Shown in pieces: positions 27,601-40,900 of a DNA stretch of 64,000 bases. The stretch's first letter is position 1. Every line of letters begins with the position of its first letter. This DNA is from Setaria digitata (lineage: Eukaryota > Nematoda > Chromadorea > Rhabditida > Setariidae): NCBI GenBank assembly GCA_003640385.1, contig RCAB01000061.1:1-64000 (forward strand), written 5' to 3'. The notes under the pieces are model-generated. The model was given only the letters and a program-made list of their open reading frames with translations. It had not been told where the DNA came from and searched no databases. The position numbers were made by a program, and so were the translations under genes.

Positions 27601-30600
27601 GTTACTGCTTAAATTAACTTACACAGTGTTAATTGTTAAAAGCCAAAAGGTCGAAAGCCTAGAGTTCAATCTATCAAAATTCTCTGTTTGACAGAGGCTA
27701 AATTTCAATCTACTTCAGCCCGTATTTGATCATTCTCTGAAATTTAAATTCTAAAATCAAAAATAGTTGTAAAAATGAAATAGAAAAAATACTTTAAAGA
27801 ACATAGAAATTAATTTCAAAAATTTGTATAAAATTTTTGCAGATATGTTTAAATTATAATTAGCATGATTATTCCATTATTATATGGAAAGTTATTCCAT
27901 TATTATAAATAAGTTTGTCGCAAGTTGATAAACATCAAAATGCTCCATTTTTTCCCAACTGATAATTTAACATTTCGATAATTTCTGTCGATAATTTTTT
28001 GATCCGAAAATTATTAAAGTCGTCTTACTACACTATCATAGCTTATGAACTTTATAGTCATCATTCTCAATTTACCCTTCAAAATTATTAAACTTTTTTA
28101 CACATTTGGAGTTATGGTGGAACAGAAAAAAGCCTGGACTAATTTTGGATTATATAAAATTATGAAATATGTTTTGACGATCAAATTTCCTTATTAAAAT
28201 AAATAAATTAGCTTCTCTTTTTAAACATTTTATTAGGAAACTAGAATTGGCGCTTTAACGGGGTGAAATTCTCTTTACGATTGAAATATCGCATTTTTTC
28301 GAGACTTTAATAACTGCTACTTTTAGCAATTTATTTATTAATTACAACTCTTTTTTCTCTTCTTTTTCAAACCACTCAGACCACTGCAAAAGGAAACAAT
28401 TTGTACAGTACATTAAAGTATTAAAAACTGTAGAACCTTGTGAAACTTTTTAAAATTTTTTGAAATCTTTGAATAGCAATTAATTTCTTTTTAGAAATTT
28501 CTGAAATCAATTTCGATGTTGTTCATCATTTTCTTTTCCTCTGCTGTTTCACTTTCAAATTTTTACAACAATCATTTTTCTTTAAAAAATAATTCTTTAA
28601 TTTCTAATTTAAGGAAAATCTACGATTCTCCTAGCGCGTTTCTGCCTTCCCTTTTTTCCATTGTCATTATGGGAAAAAAAAAAAANTTTTTTTTTTTTTT
28701 TTTTTTTTTTTTATTTTTTAGACTGTTGGAGCTATATTTTAAAGATGTTAAATTGTTTTAAAATGTTAGCCAAAATGTCTGCTGCCTTGACTTCATATTC
28801 ATATAAACTGACGACCATGTTACTGCTTAAATTAACTTACACAGTGTTAATTGTTAAAAGCCAAAAGGTCGAAAGCCTAGAGTTCAATCTATCAAAATTC
28901 TCTGTTTGACAGAGGCTAAATTTCAATCTACTTCAGCCCGTATTTGATCATTCTCTGAAATTTAAATTCTAAAATCAAAAATAGTTGTAAAAATGAAATA
29001 GGAAAAATACTTTAAAGAACATAGAAATTAATTTCAAAAATTTGTATAAAATTTTTGCAGATATGTTTAAATTATAATTAGCATGATTATTCCATTATTA
29101 TATGGAAAGTTATTCCATTATTATAAATAAGTTTGTCGCAAGTTGATAAACATCAAAATGCTCCATTTTTTCCCAACTGATAATTTAACATTTCGATAAT
29201 TTCTGTCGATAATTTTTTGATCCGAAAATTATTAAAGTCGTCTTACTACACTATCATAGCTTATGAACTTTATAGTCATCATTCTCAATTTACCCTTCAA
29301 AATTATTAAACTTTTTTACACATTTGGAGTTATGGTGGAACAGAAAAAAGCCTGGACTAATTTTGGATTATATAAAATTATGAAATATGTTTTGACGATC
29401 AAATTTCCTTATTAAAATAAATAAATTAGCTTCTCTTTTTAAACATTTTATTAGGAAACTAGAATTGGCGCTTTAACGGGGTGAAATTCTCTTTACGATT
29501 GAAATATCGCATTTTTTCGAGACTTTAATAACTGCTACTTTTAGCAATTTATTTATTAATTACAACTCTTTTTTCTCTTCTTTTTCAAACCACTCAGACC
29601 ACTGCAAAAGGAAACAATTTGTACAGTACATTAAAGTATTAAAAACTGTAGAACCTTGTGAAACTTTTTAAAATTTTTTGAAATCTTTGAATAGCAATTA
29701 ATTTCTTTTTAGAAATTTCTGAAATCAATTTCGATGTTGTTCATCATTTTCTTTTCCTCTGCTGTTTCACTTTCAAATTTTTACAACAATCATTTTTCTT
29801 TAAAAAATAATTCTTTAATTTCTAATTTAAGGAAAATCTACGATTCTCCTAGCGCGTTTCTGCCTTCCCTTTTTTCCATTGTCATTATGGGAAAAAAAAA
29901 AAAGAAAAAAATGAATAGAAAATTAACCTTTCTAATTGTATTTGTTCAGGTAAGGGTGAAATATAATCACTTTTATGTTTTCTTTTCAATGAAAAATTTA
30001 AATTGAATCTCAAATAAACATAATGAACGTAAAAAAGAAATTGTCAATTGCACTTTTTTCTCTCGTAGAATTCGTCCTCGCAAGGTTAGATAAAACGTGT
30101 TTCAGAACGCGCAATCAAAACGAAATTATTTCATTCTTCATTCTTTGCTTTTTTCTTTTTTATAGTTTACAAGCAGTAATTACGCTATCATTGGAAAAAA
30201 TGTTTGGTGAAAAAATCGAATCCATTTTTCTTCTTTCTGATTAATAAAATTTTATGCTAATTGTTAAGCGGTTGTGAAACACGAGATATCATTCGGGTAA
30301 AATAAGAAATGATTTTTCTGGAATGAAAAGGATAAATCATGAACATGTCTATCTATATCAAAAGACACTATCTGGGGTGATAAGACTAAATCTGCAAATT
30401 AAGTAAGTCAATCTAGAATAATTAGTTCAAACAAGCTGCTGAGTTAGATTTCCATGCATAGTACAATATAATTAGTGTAAAGTATTTTTTTTTTGCAATT
30501 ACATGATGCCAAAAAAGAAGATTACGTGATAATTCGTTATCAGTTTTAACGCAGTCATTAGTTTTTCTGAATTTTCTTTTCGTTACCATAAATAAATTTC

Positions 30601-33359
30601 GTCACAATTAGTGGTGATTAGAAAGTGGAGAGCGTAGAATGAATAAAATGGCACGGCTTCTATCATTTTTATCACTGATTAAATAGGATAAGTTGTTGAA
30701 GCAACAACAAACATATTCTTTTTTTTAGAAAACATTTAATCTTTATATTTTAATTATGAATGAATTTTGAAATGAATTTTGCCAAAAGAAATGGTTAAAA
30801 AAATACATAATTGAAAGGATTGGAACTAGAAAGCAATTTTGTTCATTTGAGGAAGGATAAAAAAAGTCAAACATTGTTGATATGAGAAATGATAAAATCA
30901 TGATCATCTATGACTACAAGAAGTTTTCTAATTCACGAGCTAAAAGCTTATTCTTTTCTAAATACTGTAAAAAACAATTTTTTTTTTCTACTGATGAATG
31001 AATGAAATGAAGAAAAAAAATCAGTAAAAACCATTTCCTTTTAAATTGTTTAATAAAAATTCGCTTTTTATAAAAATAACTATATGCTGGAAAACTTTTC
31101 CAAATATTATTTGAACTCTACAACTATTTATGATAAGAATATATTACTGAAGTTAAATCATGCAAACTTTAACAAGAAAATTCCTATTTTTATTACTGTA
31201 AGAATCACTACTGTCATTGTAACTAACTTATCAACCAAATGAGTTATTTGTAAGTTTCTCGTAATCAGTTGCATTAAATAAGTTATTTGAAGCTATATTA
31301 AGTAACTCATTCTAATTAATTGCATTAAATCAAGAATTAAAATTTACCTTTAAAAACAACAAAATATGTAAAAAAAAATTTTTCAGCATTAGTTTTAAAA
31401 GGAAAAAAAGTATTTTCGCACATCATCAAAAAAATAGTTAAAAGAAAGAGATTGTTCATGATGAAGGAAAAGTAACTGAGGGAAAGGAAGGTAATTTGTT
31501 AAAACTTCATTTGCGGGAAAGAATTCGAACAGCTAATGAAAAATAATGTCGAGAACATTGTAAATGATATGACAGCTGATAAGCTGAAGAAAAAGGAGAA
31601 GAGAAAAAGGCAAAATCAGGAAGAATTGCAAGAAATGCTTCCGTCGAGACCACTCTCAAATAAGCTAAACTTAATGATTTAATTAACTAATAATTAGGGT
31701 TAACTTAAATAAATGAAAAGTTGCAGTATGATTGCAATTATTGGTATCAGATGTTTGTTGCACTTATCAAATTACCACCTGCTATCAATAATTAGTGCAC
31801 CACGTACTAGTGCAACCGCTCATAATATGCATCTATTATCAATGGTTATTTTGTCACCTATTATCACTCTACTCTTCTTTTGCGTTGTAAGTCTGTACGT
31901 TTCAGATTAGTTCATAGTAAATTATCGTGTTGTTATCTCACTGATAATTTTGAAATTTCCAGTGTTAAAATGCTTAAATGATAAGTTATTTTTTTTTTCT
32001 TTTGTTTTTTTATAAGGAAGTCATCCAAAAAAAGCAGCATGCATACATTTATAACTGAAAGATATGTCTAAGCAGTATAAACTTCTTTTACATGTGGAGC
32101 ATGATACTAATTAATTATTAATTAGATATTTGGTCAAGGATTAATCAGTACCTTTTTGGCATGTATTACAAGCTAATTGACAGTTTTCCGTCATCCATCT
32201 TCGATTATTAGTACATTCCCCAGCGGATGCCCAAAATCGACACCATTCATGTTGATCACAGCAACCGTTACGACATTTGAATTGCTTCGTTATTGGGTTA
32301 TTATCATCAGCACTTGCTTCTAAAATCGAATTCCACTGGAATATTCATTTTCCGAACATTTCTGATATGAATTGACCACTGATTTGATCGAGTTAACCAG
32401 AAAGTATTATATACAATTTGTCCATTGCAAAAATGGCATAAAAAATAGGAAAATTAGAAATTTTTTTTGATAAAATTGATAAAACTTTTTTTCTATGTCT
32501 AATTTTTAATTTTAATTTTCGATGTAATCGTCTCAAAGATTGCTATTTTGATAAATTGTATTCATAGTGAGGCATTCTTTCTTTCTGATTTATCAACTTG
32601 AGATTATTTCAAAAATTTAATGTTCATTTTTCTTTTTGCCATTTAATGAGAAGTGAAAAATGTTTAGATACGAATACCAAAAAATAATTTATAGGCCTGA
32701 ACTGCGGTGGATAGTGTATAACAAAATTTCCCATCATTAAAGAACAGTTTTTTTTCTAAGCGAAGCAAAAGTAATGTTAGTTTAAGCTGATAGTATGATG
32801 GTGACAAATGTTCCACCACTTTATGGCATTCCTTACCCGCATTTTTTCGTCATTTTTTTGAAACTTTAATTAGTGTAATTAATGATTATATTAAAGGTAA
32901 GAAGCAAATTCTTTCTTTTCTTTTTTTCCAATCGAAATTTGAACTATTAGAATTTTGGATGCGATTCGCTTTTTTTGATTTATAAAAAAATTTAAAACGT
33001 CAAAACTCATTTATGCATTACTTTCTTTCAAAAATTATTCCAGTTGAGGAAGGAAATATTAATTTAATTTGTTATAAAAGTTATAGGCATATGTCATCTT
33101 ACTGACATCGCAAGTCAAAATCTATTTCAGATTGAATGTTGCAAATTTCCAACAAAATTTAAATGTAGCGCTAATTATTCTATGCTGATTGCATTCTCTT
33201 CCTGATGCTAGTTCATTCATGCTAATTAATAATCTAATTATTTATGACTAATAAGGATTGCAATTGAAATAAATGAATTGAAATGAACTAACCTTGAAAT
33301 AAAGCAATTGAAATTGTTAAGACTGCACAGATAGCACCAACTGAGTAATAGATTAACAT
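18609..33359 (-). CDS. Secreted ShKT-domain animal haem peroxidase (MLT-7/SKPO-like)
   Basis: Relatives cross-link cuticle or basement-membrane proteins, or act in defence, using hydrogen peroxide. Exons: 33293-33359, 32152-32319, 24262-24370 (tentative frame), 23952-24130, 22971-23163, 22765-22808, 22410-22665, 22163-22298, 21727-21926, 20816-20920, 20501-20639, 20095-20193, 19700-19903, 19263-19326, 19029-19146, 18609-18798; about 756 residues in phase. Seen in order: a signal peptide (22 residues, [17 protein letters not shown]); a six-Cys ShKT domain ([17 protein letters not shown]...CNTC); a basic linker; then the peroxidase domain with [28 protein letters not shown] (distal His), [11 protein letters not shown] (calcium loop), [12 protein letters not shown] (catalytic Arg), [15 protein letters not shown] (proximal His), [14 protein letters not shown] and a C-terminal [12 protein letters not shown]. 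The two acidic residues that ester-link haem in myeloperoxidase are replaced. One acceptor (before 22665) is inferred as TAGAAG. Confidence 0.93.
23521..23605. repeat. Imperfect TTA/ATT trinucleotide repeat
   Basis: Runs of TTATTATTA broken by single changes, inside a peroxidase intron. A simple sequence repeat. Confidence 0.8.
27492..28685. repeat. Tandem duplication, copy 1
   Basis: About 1.19 kb that recurs 1218 bp downstream. By eye the copies match except A at 27784 versus G at 29002. The copy ends in 12 A followed by the N at 28686 and then 26 T leading into copy 2. The copy boundary at an N suggests an uncollapsed contig or haplotype overlap rather than a real duplication. Confidence 0.95.
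28710..29903. repeat. Tandem duplication, copy 2
   Basis: Second copy of the 1.19-kb unit, beginning after the T run that follows the N. It continues past its A12 run into unique sequence (GAAAAAAATG). Both copies lie in the peroxidase intron, so the coding sequence is unaffected either way. Confidence 0.95.
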
Positions 33360-36300
33360 AATCACTTTTGCTTTGTTGTTTTTTCGAGAATAGAATTTAA
33401 TTTGAATGAAGTAGTAGAAATAAATGAAAAAATATACATAATATTTCAAACTGCCATGTAATTTAGTAAAGTATCTTTAACGTAACATTATATCGAAATT
33501 ATAGCGATTAATTAATTAAATAACATCACCTGATCGAATTCAAATATTCTCGATTCTGGTATAAAAAAATAATATAATTTAATCTTATAACATAATCAAT
33601 TTGATTTAAATATTCAGAAAATCATTTGATAGATAAATCTGTATAACTTTCGCAATCTGATTAAATAGCTGGAACTAATTCGTTTCTTGTTGATGGTATC
33701 AATGCTTATCAATGATAATATCACTGATTATTTGGTAGGATGATAGTAACAAACCATGACATTAATAAGACTTAATACCACTTAGAAAATCACTATATCT
33801 GATAAATGAAAGTAACGATGACCATTTTTCAAGTACGATTTCACATTTGCTAAATCATTAAAAGTAAAATGAGTGAAACTATTCAATATAGCTACCGTTT
33901 GTGGTGCATTTTCGGCAATAATTTTGAAGAGGTGGAGGGAATTACTGATTGTTTGGAAGGAGGGTCTACCTGTTTCTAAATTAAAATTTATAAATACAAA
34001 AAAAAAAACCGATATATTGGTAAAGAAACGGGAAAGTTTTTCTTTTTTTTTGCCTTCTTTTTTTTTGTTTTTTTTTTTTTTTAGAAAAGTAGTAGATGAT
34101 AAATGGGAAAATTTTATCCATTTTTTTTTGCATTAATTTTGGGTATTTTATAGCTTTTTCTTCTTTCGCTTCCCAGAAATCTTTCTTTTTCATTTTTCAT
34201 TTTTTTTTTTTTTTTTTGTTTGTTCAGCTTGAACAGGTTCATCAGAAATTATAAAAAAAAATGACAAAGTATTTATCTTGAGAAATTAACTATTAAACTA
34301 TCTCAATATTTAATTTATAAACATTATATTCTAAAAGTTATTTATTTTGCGTTTTTAATTGAAAAATTTTTGAATTAACAAAATTTACCGACTTAATATG
34401 GATTGAAATAATTTTCTCGATTAATATTTATATCGAAGAAATAAAAAATTCCATCAAAGAAATTTTCAATTTCGTTTTGATTACTATAAATTTTATAATT
34501 AAATTGCAGTTAAACACTTTTTATTGAATCAGTGCGTCATTTTAAACAATTGATATGTTCTTATCAGTGCTGATTTATGCACTGATATAAAATGATTTTA
34601 AATATGATGAAGTAACAGTAAGACTAACTAATGAAAGAAATCATCTGGAGTCAAAATATACTGAGGAATTTTTTAAAACAAGAAAAAAAATGAAGTAATT
34701 TGTTAATAAAAGAAAATAAAAAAAATAATAAAACTAAAATTAAAAATTCATATCAAAACTCAATTTCCACACAAATGAAAGTGGTTATGTTTTTCCTATG
34801 GAAATACATAAATAGTCAAGGGCGAATTTTGAACAAATAAGAATTAAATGAAACTTTCGTAAAGACGTATTACCTGTCCTTTCTCTTTCTCTCTCTCTCT
34901 CTCTTTCTCTCTCGCTTGTTAATTTTTCTCCCTTGCTTTCACTACTCATTACTATAATTTATTAAATAAATTAAGCATTCGTTTTCAAATGCATTTCCGC
35001 TTACGCCTTTGGAGTATAAAGGATTGTCATCAATAAATTCGAAATTATTGATTTATTTAATTAATTAGCTAGCAGAAACAAGAAAAGAGAATACCAAACT
35101 TTTACAACATCGACTGTAGAAAAAATATTGTTAACATAAATCCATATAAGAATTTCCAGCGAAAGCTGTTTATTACAATATAACTAATAATGCCTCTCCC
35201 TTCTTTTTCCTAAAAATGTTTTTCCAGTTTTAAAATACCAAATTTCCATTTACACTTTGTAGAAAAGTAAATTTACCCTTCTGCCGGGCTAAAATTCAGA
35301 CATTAAGCCTATTAGATGAAATTACTCTCGAAGTAGGCCTTGTTAGTCGAGAAGCGAAAATAGATGGAAAAGTTCTAAAATAAATTTTCGTGATCCTTTT
35401 TTTTGTTTAGCAATAGTATAAATGAGAACAAAATAAATATCGAAATGCATAAAGCAGTAACAATTAACGAGTTCTAACAATTTCGTTTCCATAAACACAC
35501 TTTATAAGTGATGTTATGCAAACATTGTCGGCCAAATGTACCATAAAGCGAAAAATGACAAGTTTTTCTTTTCTTTTTTTTTTTTTTTTGAAATTATAAA
35601 CAGCAACACATCAATGGAATTAAATCACTTCAAATGCTACTTATGAAATTGGAAAAATTTACTAGAGTTGATAAAATAGTTTGGTAAACTGAGGAGCGAA
35701 GAAGAAAGAAGCAATGAAGTTTTGAAATGACTAACTTTTCTTTTCTCTCCCGTGTGTTAAATGTAGTAAAAAGTTATCAGAAAAGCACTATTTACAAGTT
35801 GGTAATTTTATTTCACTGTTCTTTGAAAAGTTTTTTGTCAAAATTCATCCTCTCATAGTAGTTTGTGCTTCCTTAAATCAATTAGCATTAAATATCAATT
35901 CAATCATTTGTTATTTACAAACACTCAACTTGAATTTTATGCTAAAAGTTATTTCATATTCTAAGTTCTTTTATTTTAGTATAAAGCAAAATCATTGTTA
36001 TTCATCCACTTATTCCTTCCAAGAAAATGATAAATTGTTCCCAAATTGGGAAAAATTCAGTATCAAATATCTTGCTTGCTACTTAGTGTCTAATACATAA
36101 TAATAACAGTGATAATTAGCAACAATTAAGGTTAATAAATTACATTAATAATGGTAACAATAGTAATAAATACTGGTTTAATTATGACTATAAATGACGT
36201 CAGTTCAGGACTTCTTAGTTCTCCGCAACTAATGAAGTTCGTTGTAAAAAAGTGTTTTATACTATTACTCATTACAGTTTTATTATTATTTTTATAACTA

Positions 36301-37905
36301 AAACCTCTCTATTTCATTGCCACTGTTATGAGTTGCAATGAGTTAATTGATTAGTATTGTTTCCACTTACTTCTACGTGATAACCTTAGTAGGCAACCTG
36401 TAATAATGAACAGCTATTAGCATGGATGGATGCTAAGCTGTCAAATTGATCAAAGTTAATTGGAAATTAACACTTTAACAAAATTTAAGTGTCATCGTAG
36501 CAACCAAATAATTCGAGTGAGAAATATTTCTATATTTTATAATTCAACTAATTTAAATTTCTCATTTGGCAACTTTTTCCCAATCATGGACAATTTGAAA
36601 CAGTAGCAGATGGAAAAAGTAATAATGCGTAGGCTTATTTTTCGAATATCTTTCATTTTTGGGATTCACTATATTCGATTCACGCTTCAGATATTTCTTT
36701 ATCACTCACTGATAACAACACGAAAAACAGAAAAGAAGTTTTCAAATGACGAGAAGATGAACGTAAAAAGTCAAAACCAAAAAAAAAAAATTCGTGTTAA
36801 GAAGCCAAGCAGGAAAAACTGCTTTGGAAAGAGAACCATATTTCGAATAGCCAAATGTCATTAGCATATTGCCTGATAATTAGTAAGTAAGAAACTGCAG
36901 TGATACTTTTTTTCTATTATTAGCATTGATTATGCAACTATATGAAAAAATAAAATACTTTTGTTTTATATTAGACACTTAGAATAGTTGTCATGATTTT
37001 TCTTGCTTCATCATTGCTTTTTTAGTAGTGATAATGCCGACAGTGGTTAATTGAATTAATTAAGATGTTGATTGCACAATTAAATTAAATTGCTTAATTA
37101 AATCAATTCAATTAAATCACTTAGTTAAATCATCTTGAAAATTTTCACTCGCAATTATTAAAAATTAAGCGACAAGCTAGGAAAACAACTTGTTGTTTGC
37201 AAGTTTTAGTGCAATTTCAAAATTTTCAAAAGTTTTAAGACACTTCAAAAAATTTTTAAATTTGAAAAATTATATGTGTTAAATTTTCTTTTGAAGTAAT
37301 TCAAAATATTTTTTTTCAATAACTACGCACTGAGGAATCTAGAATACACTTCGCTTTACAACAACTTCTTTGAACATTTAGATACCTCCAAAATTTGATT
37401 TAATTTTCTTTTCAAATTTCCACAAACGACTACCAACTTATCCATATAAATGTATGTAAAATGGTAACAATCGCTTCAATGTCTTGTTCTTAATCTCATC
37501 ATTAGATGTTTATTATATAAATGATTAAAGAAATGATTTTATTTATTTTATTGGGGTCCCAGATATCAAATTTTCAGCAGTAATAATATCAGTTAGAAAA
37601 TGAATTTTGAATATCACAATGAAAATAATATATCATGCAGCAAATTACGATCATACTAATTAATTATTGATAACATTTTTAATTGAAAATCTAATACTCA
37701 TTGCTATCTAATTGAATTCGAATTTAATTTAATTTTCAAAGCGATGAATGTGTTGTAGGAGTTTTCGGATAGTTGCAGCTAAGTGAAAATTTTCCGTTTA
37801 GTAATTAATATCTGTGAACATGTAAATTTATTAAGGAAAATTGTTTAAAATCAGTATTTCAATTTTTGGCTTGAATTGTTAGAATTTACTGTTAAAATGT
37901 AGCAG
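33360..37905. other. Spacer upstream of the peroxidase; no gene found
   Basis: Very AT-rich, with T and A homopolymer clusters around 34010-34220 and a (CT)n tract at 34877-34914. It should hold the peroxidase promoter and the 3' untranslated part of BBS1, but I cannot mark either. The open frames here are low-complexity. Confidence 0.55.
34877..34914. repeat. (CT)n microsatellite
   Basis: Pyrimidine-only CTTTCTCTCTCT-type tract, about 1.5 kb upstream of the peroxidase start codon. Confidence 0.9.
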
Positions 37906-40900
37906 TTAATCTAGTAGGCTCATTTCACTGATAGGCATAGTAACTAGTGCAGCAACAATTACTTTATAATGATTAACCAAAACTACTCGAACATCGTCTG
38001 AGATGCCTTTTTCAGGATTTAGACATCGAATTATCGTATAAAACATATATGTCATTCCGGATACTAGAGCAGGAACTGGAATAACTGGATCTTCAAATTC
38101 ATATAATTCTTGATTATAATGGACGATTAGATAAAGATGCTGCAAAGATGATTGCCTGAAAATAATAGACAGCGTTGATTTTTAATTAATAATTTTTTTA
38201 ATGGCAAGAAAAATCTTAAACTTAGAAAAAACAGTTTGTTTCTTCAAAAATTCAAAATAAATTTAGCATTTAATGCCATAATAATAAAAATGCTATTATT
38301 TGTCTATTTTCCCAAAAAAAAAAAAGGAAATATTTTAGAAAATGAAAGAATATAAATGTTTTCATTAAAACAGAACTTACGAAGAAGCCTGAAGTTTAAT
38401 AATCATCCGAAAAATGGGCCCAAAACCATTGATTTCAATAGATATTTCAACTGCTTCACTTTTTTTAGTCGAAATTGAATTCAATGAATTTTGCGTCAAA
38501 TTTGCAAATGCTTTCGTAACTGATAATCGTAACATAAACAGATCTCGTTGAAAAACCTGAAAAAAATGTATTATAAAAGACTTCTTTTTATCGCATAATT
38601 TGAATGAATAGTAAAAGTAACTAATTTTCAGAAGTTATGAAAACTCTTAAATTTCACATAGAAGTTTTAACCCGTTTAATCGATTAATACAATTAATAAA
38701 TTTTTAATAGAATTACTTCAATAATTAAGATTTCCATCAATTTTAGGGCTTGATTTGACGACAAACAAATATTTTCAGTCAAACAATTTCAGGCCTAAAA
38801 TTTTAAATTCGAAAAACGTTAAACATTTGGACATTTTACTTATTGGTTTACTAAAAACTAAAAAATCATGCTCTTCTCTTCTATAATAATATTTCACTTC
38901 CAAATGTAATTTACCAGTAAGTTCACTAAACTTAAATATTTCAAAATTTATCGATAAGACCAAATGTTAAGAGAAATGCTGATCTTTCAATTTTATTTAA
39001 ACTTACAAAAATTTCACTAAATTATTTTTTCTGTTAATCATCATTCTAATTTTATCAGTCTTTAAAAAAAAGCCCTAAACAACATTTTATTTTGCTGTCT
39101 GACTAACTACCTAATTAGTACTGAAAAATCAGGCTAAAGAAAAATTTTGTTTTCTTTTTAATAAATTGATAAAAAATAGTTATTTTAATATGATAATAAA
39201 GGTTATAATTATAAATAGAATTTTCTGCAGTTCTAATTTTAAAATGAAATTGAATTTGTTTGCCTTGCTAAGATCGACAGAAACAAGAAATGAAATGGAA
39301 TACATAGAGGGAAAAAGGCAAAAAGTTTGAGTACTGGAATAAAATGAATTTGAATTGAACAAACTCAAAATTTAATTTGCATTACTAAAATTTAATATTT
39401 TTTACTCTGTCAGTATGAACAATTATTGATCATTTTTCTGCAGAATTTACACTGAATGAAGATTCTGCAATTCATGTAATTCAATACGATGTAACCTTCT
39501 AAATTGACTTGCAAATTTATTCCGTTCCAATTATTCTAAAGTCAAAAATTCACAGCATCCGGCTGTTTATACAATGATGGCAAAACTTAATGGAAATGAA
39601 ATTTTACCTTATCATTTGTAAAGATAGCAGTAATTAAAATTCGAAATTGATAATCAAAACACCTGATGCATAAGTTGTGCATGTTTGCGCTCACGAATTG
39701 TTTGATCAACATAAATTTTTGTTCTACGCGGTAGATTTAACTTTCGAAATTGCGCCTGTGCTGGTCCCACTTCGCCTAACTTCTCTTCCAACGTTGCTGT
39801 TCGACGGAAAAGTTTCGCTATTAAGCCACCATCTTAAAATATTTCCCTCTTTCCTTAAGGTTAAAAGTTTAATTTTCCAAAGTTTTACATCGCACTAAAT
39901 AGATCATATGATACGATATGATGTTATCATATGATGGAGCACGAAAATTAGCTTGCAATAGTTCGAGATCAGAAACAAGAATCAGTCCTGTTTAAGCACT
40001 AAATTTTTCTGATACTTGAATTTCTACTAGTTATCGGAAGTAATTTCGGAAAAGAAAATGGATTGTCGAATATTTAAGAAGTCCTACTTGCAAAAGTCGC
40101 ATATGTGTGTAAGCTAATGAGTAAACAAACAAGAAAATAAATTAATTGATCAGCAAATAATAATAAAAAAAAAATAAGCAACATGTTATCTTTCCAATTT
40201 GGAAATTTTATTCTAACCTTTTGTTCCAATGATCAGTGCACCTTCTTCACGTCCAAATCGTCCGGACCGAATCCAACTTATTGATTGATCAATTTTCTGC
40301 TGATCCACTAATGATAATTCGCGATAAATTCTCACCTAAAAAAATTTTAAATCTTAAAACGAATATTAGAGAATAGACTGAAATAGTCCTGATGCTATGT
40401 TATACTTTGTTTCTAGTCTTACTCTTGTCAGACTAACTCTTCAATAAGTTAAAGTTGCAAGGTAATGTAAATTTAAAAATAATTAATTGACCTCTTTCTC
40501 AAGAGCAACCAATAGAGCCATATATTGCTTTGGTTCGTACGAGAATGTATCGATGGCTTGAATTGTTTCACTTAGTGTTATTTTATTTTGACGTCTTCCA
40601 TTTGCCGCAAAAAATGTTATCGTTTTATCAGTGCATGCTATCACTAACTGAAATTTATCTTATCGTCAAAAATAGAACTTATATTTAGATTAGACGGAAA
40701 TGATGAATTTTTATAATAGAAATGACAAATTTCCAGAAGTGCGAAAATTTAGGAATGAATTAAATAATTAATATTCTTGATCCTCGGATATTTGACATTA
40801 GCCGAAATGTTTTGTAGTGTCACGGTTAAGGGAAACTGACTTAACTAACTGCTGCGTAATGAAAAATTTTTAATTTGATACCACAAGCGCACGTACCAAT

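Larger units (their letters stand above)
24371..32151 (-). other. Giant peroxidase intron (about 7.8 kb)
   Basis: Separates the signal-peptide and ShKT exons from the rest of the peroxidase. Other introns in this window are mostly 50-900 bp, apart from one of about 970 bp in the same gene. It contains the N-joined tandem duplication at 27492-29903. I see no convincing exon or embedded gene on either strand; the longer frames are AT-driven. Further ShKT-side linker exons could hide here because the exon at 24262-24370 has only a tentative frame. Confidence 0.7.

Noticed and set aside
28516..30006. Repeated 80-90 codon frames beginning [16 protein letters not shown]
   Set aside because: They are the same frame seen in both copies of the duplicated intron sequence, on the strand opposite the peroxidase, and run into homopolymers. 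No splice or family support.
33700..33810. Cluster of TGATAA-like sites upstream of the peroxidase
   Set aside because: TGATAA is common by chance in such AT-rich DNA; no symmetry or conservation can be judged here.
36610..36864. Plus-strand 84-codon frame with a leader-like start
   Set aside because: The second half is Lys-rich from A runs and there is no homology or splice signal to support it.
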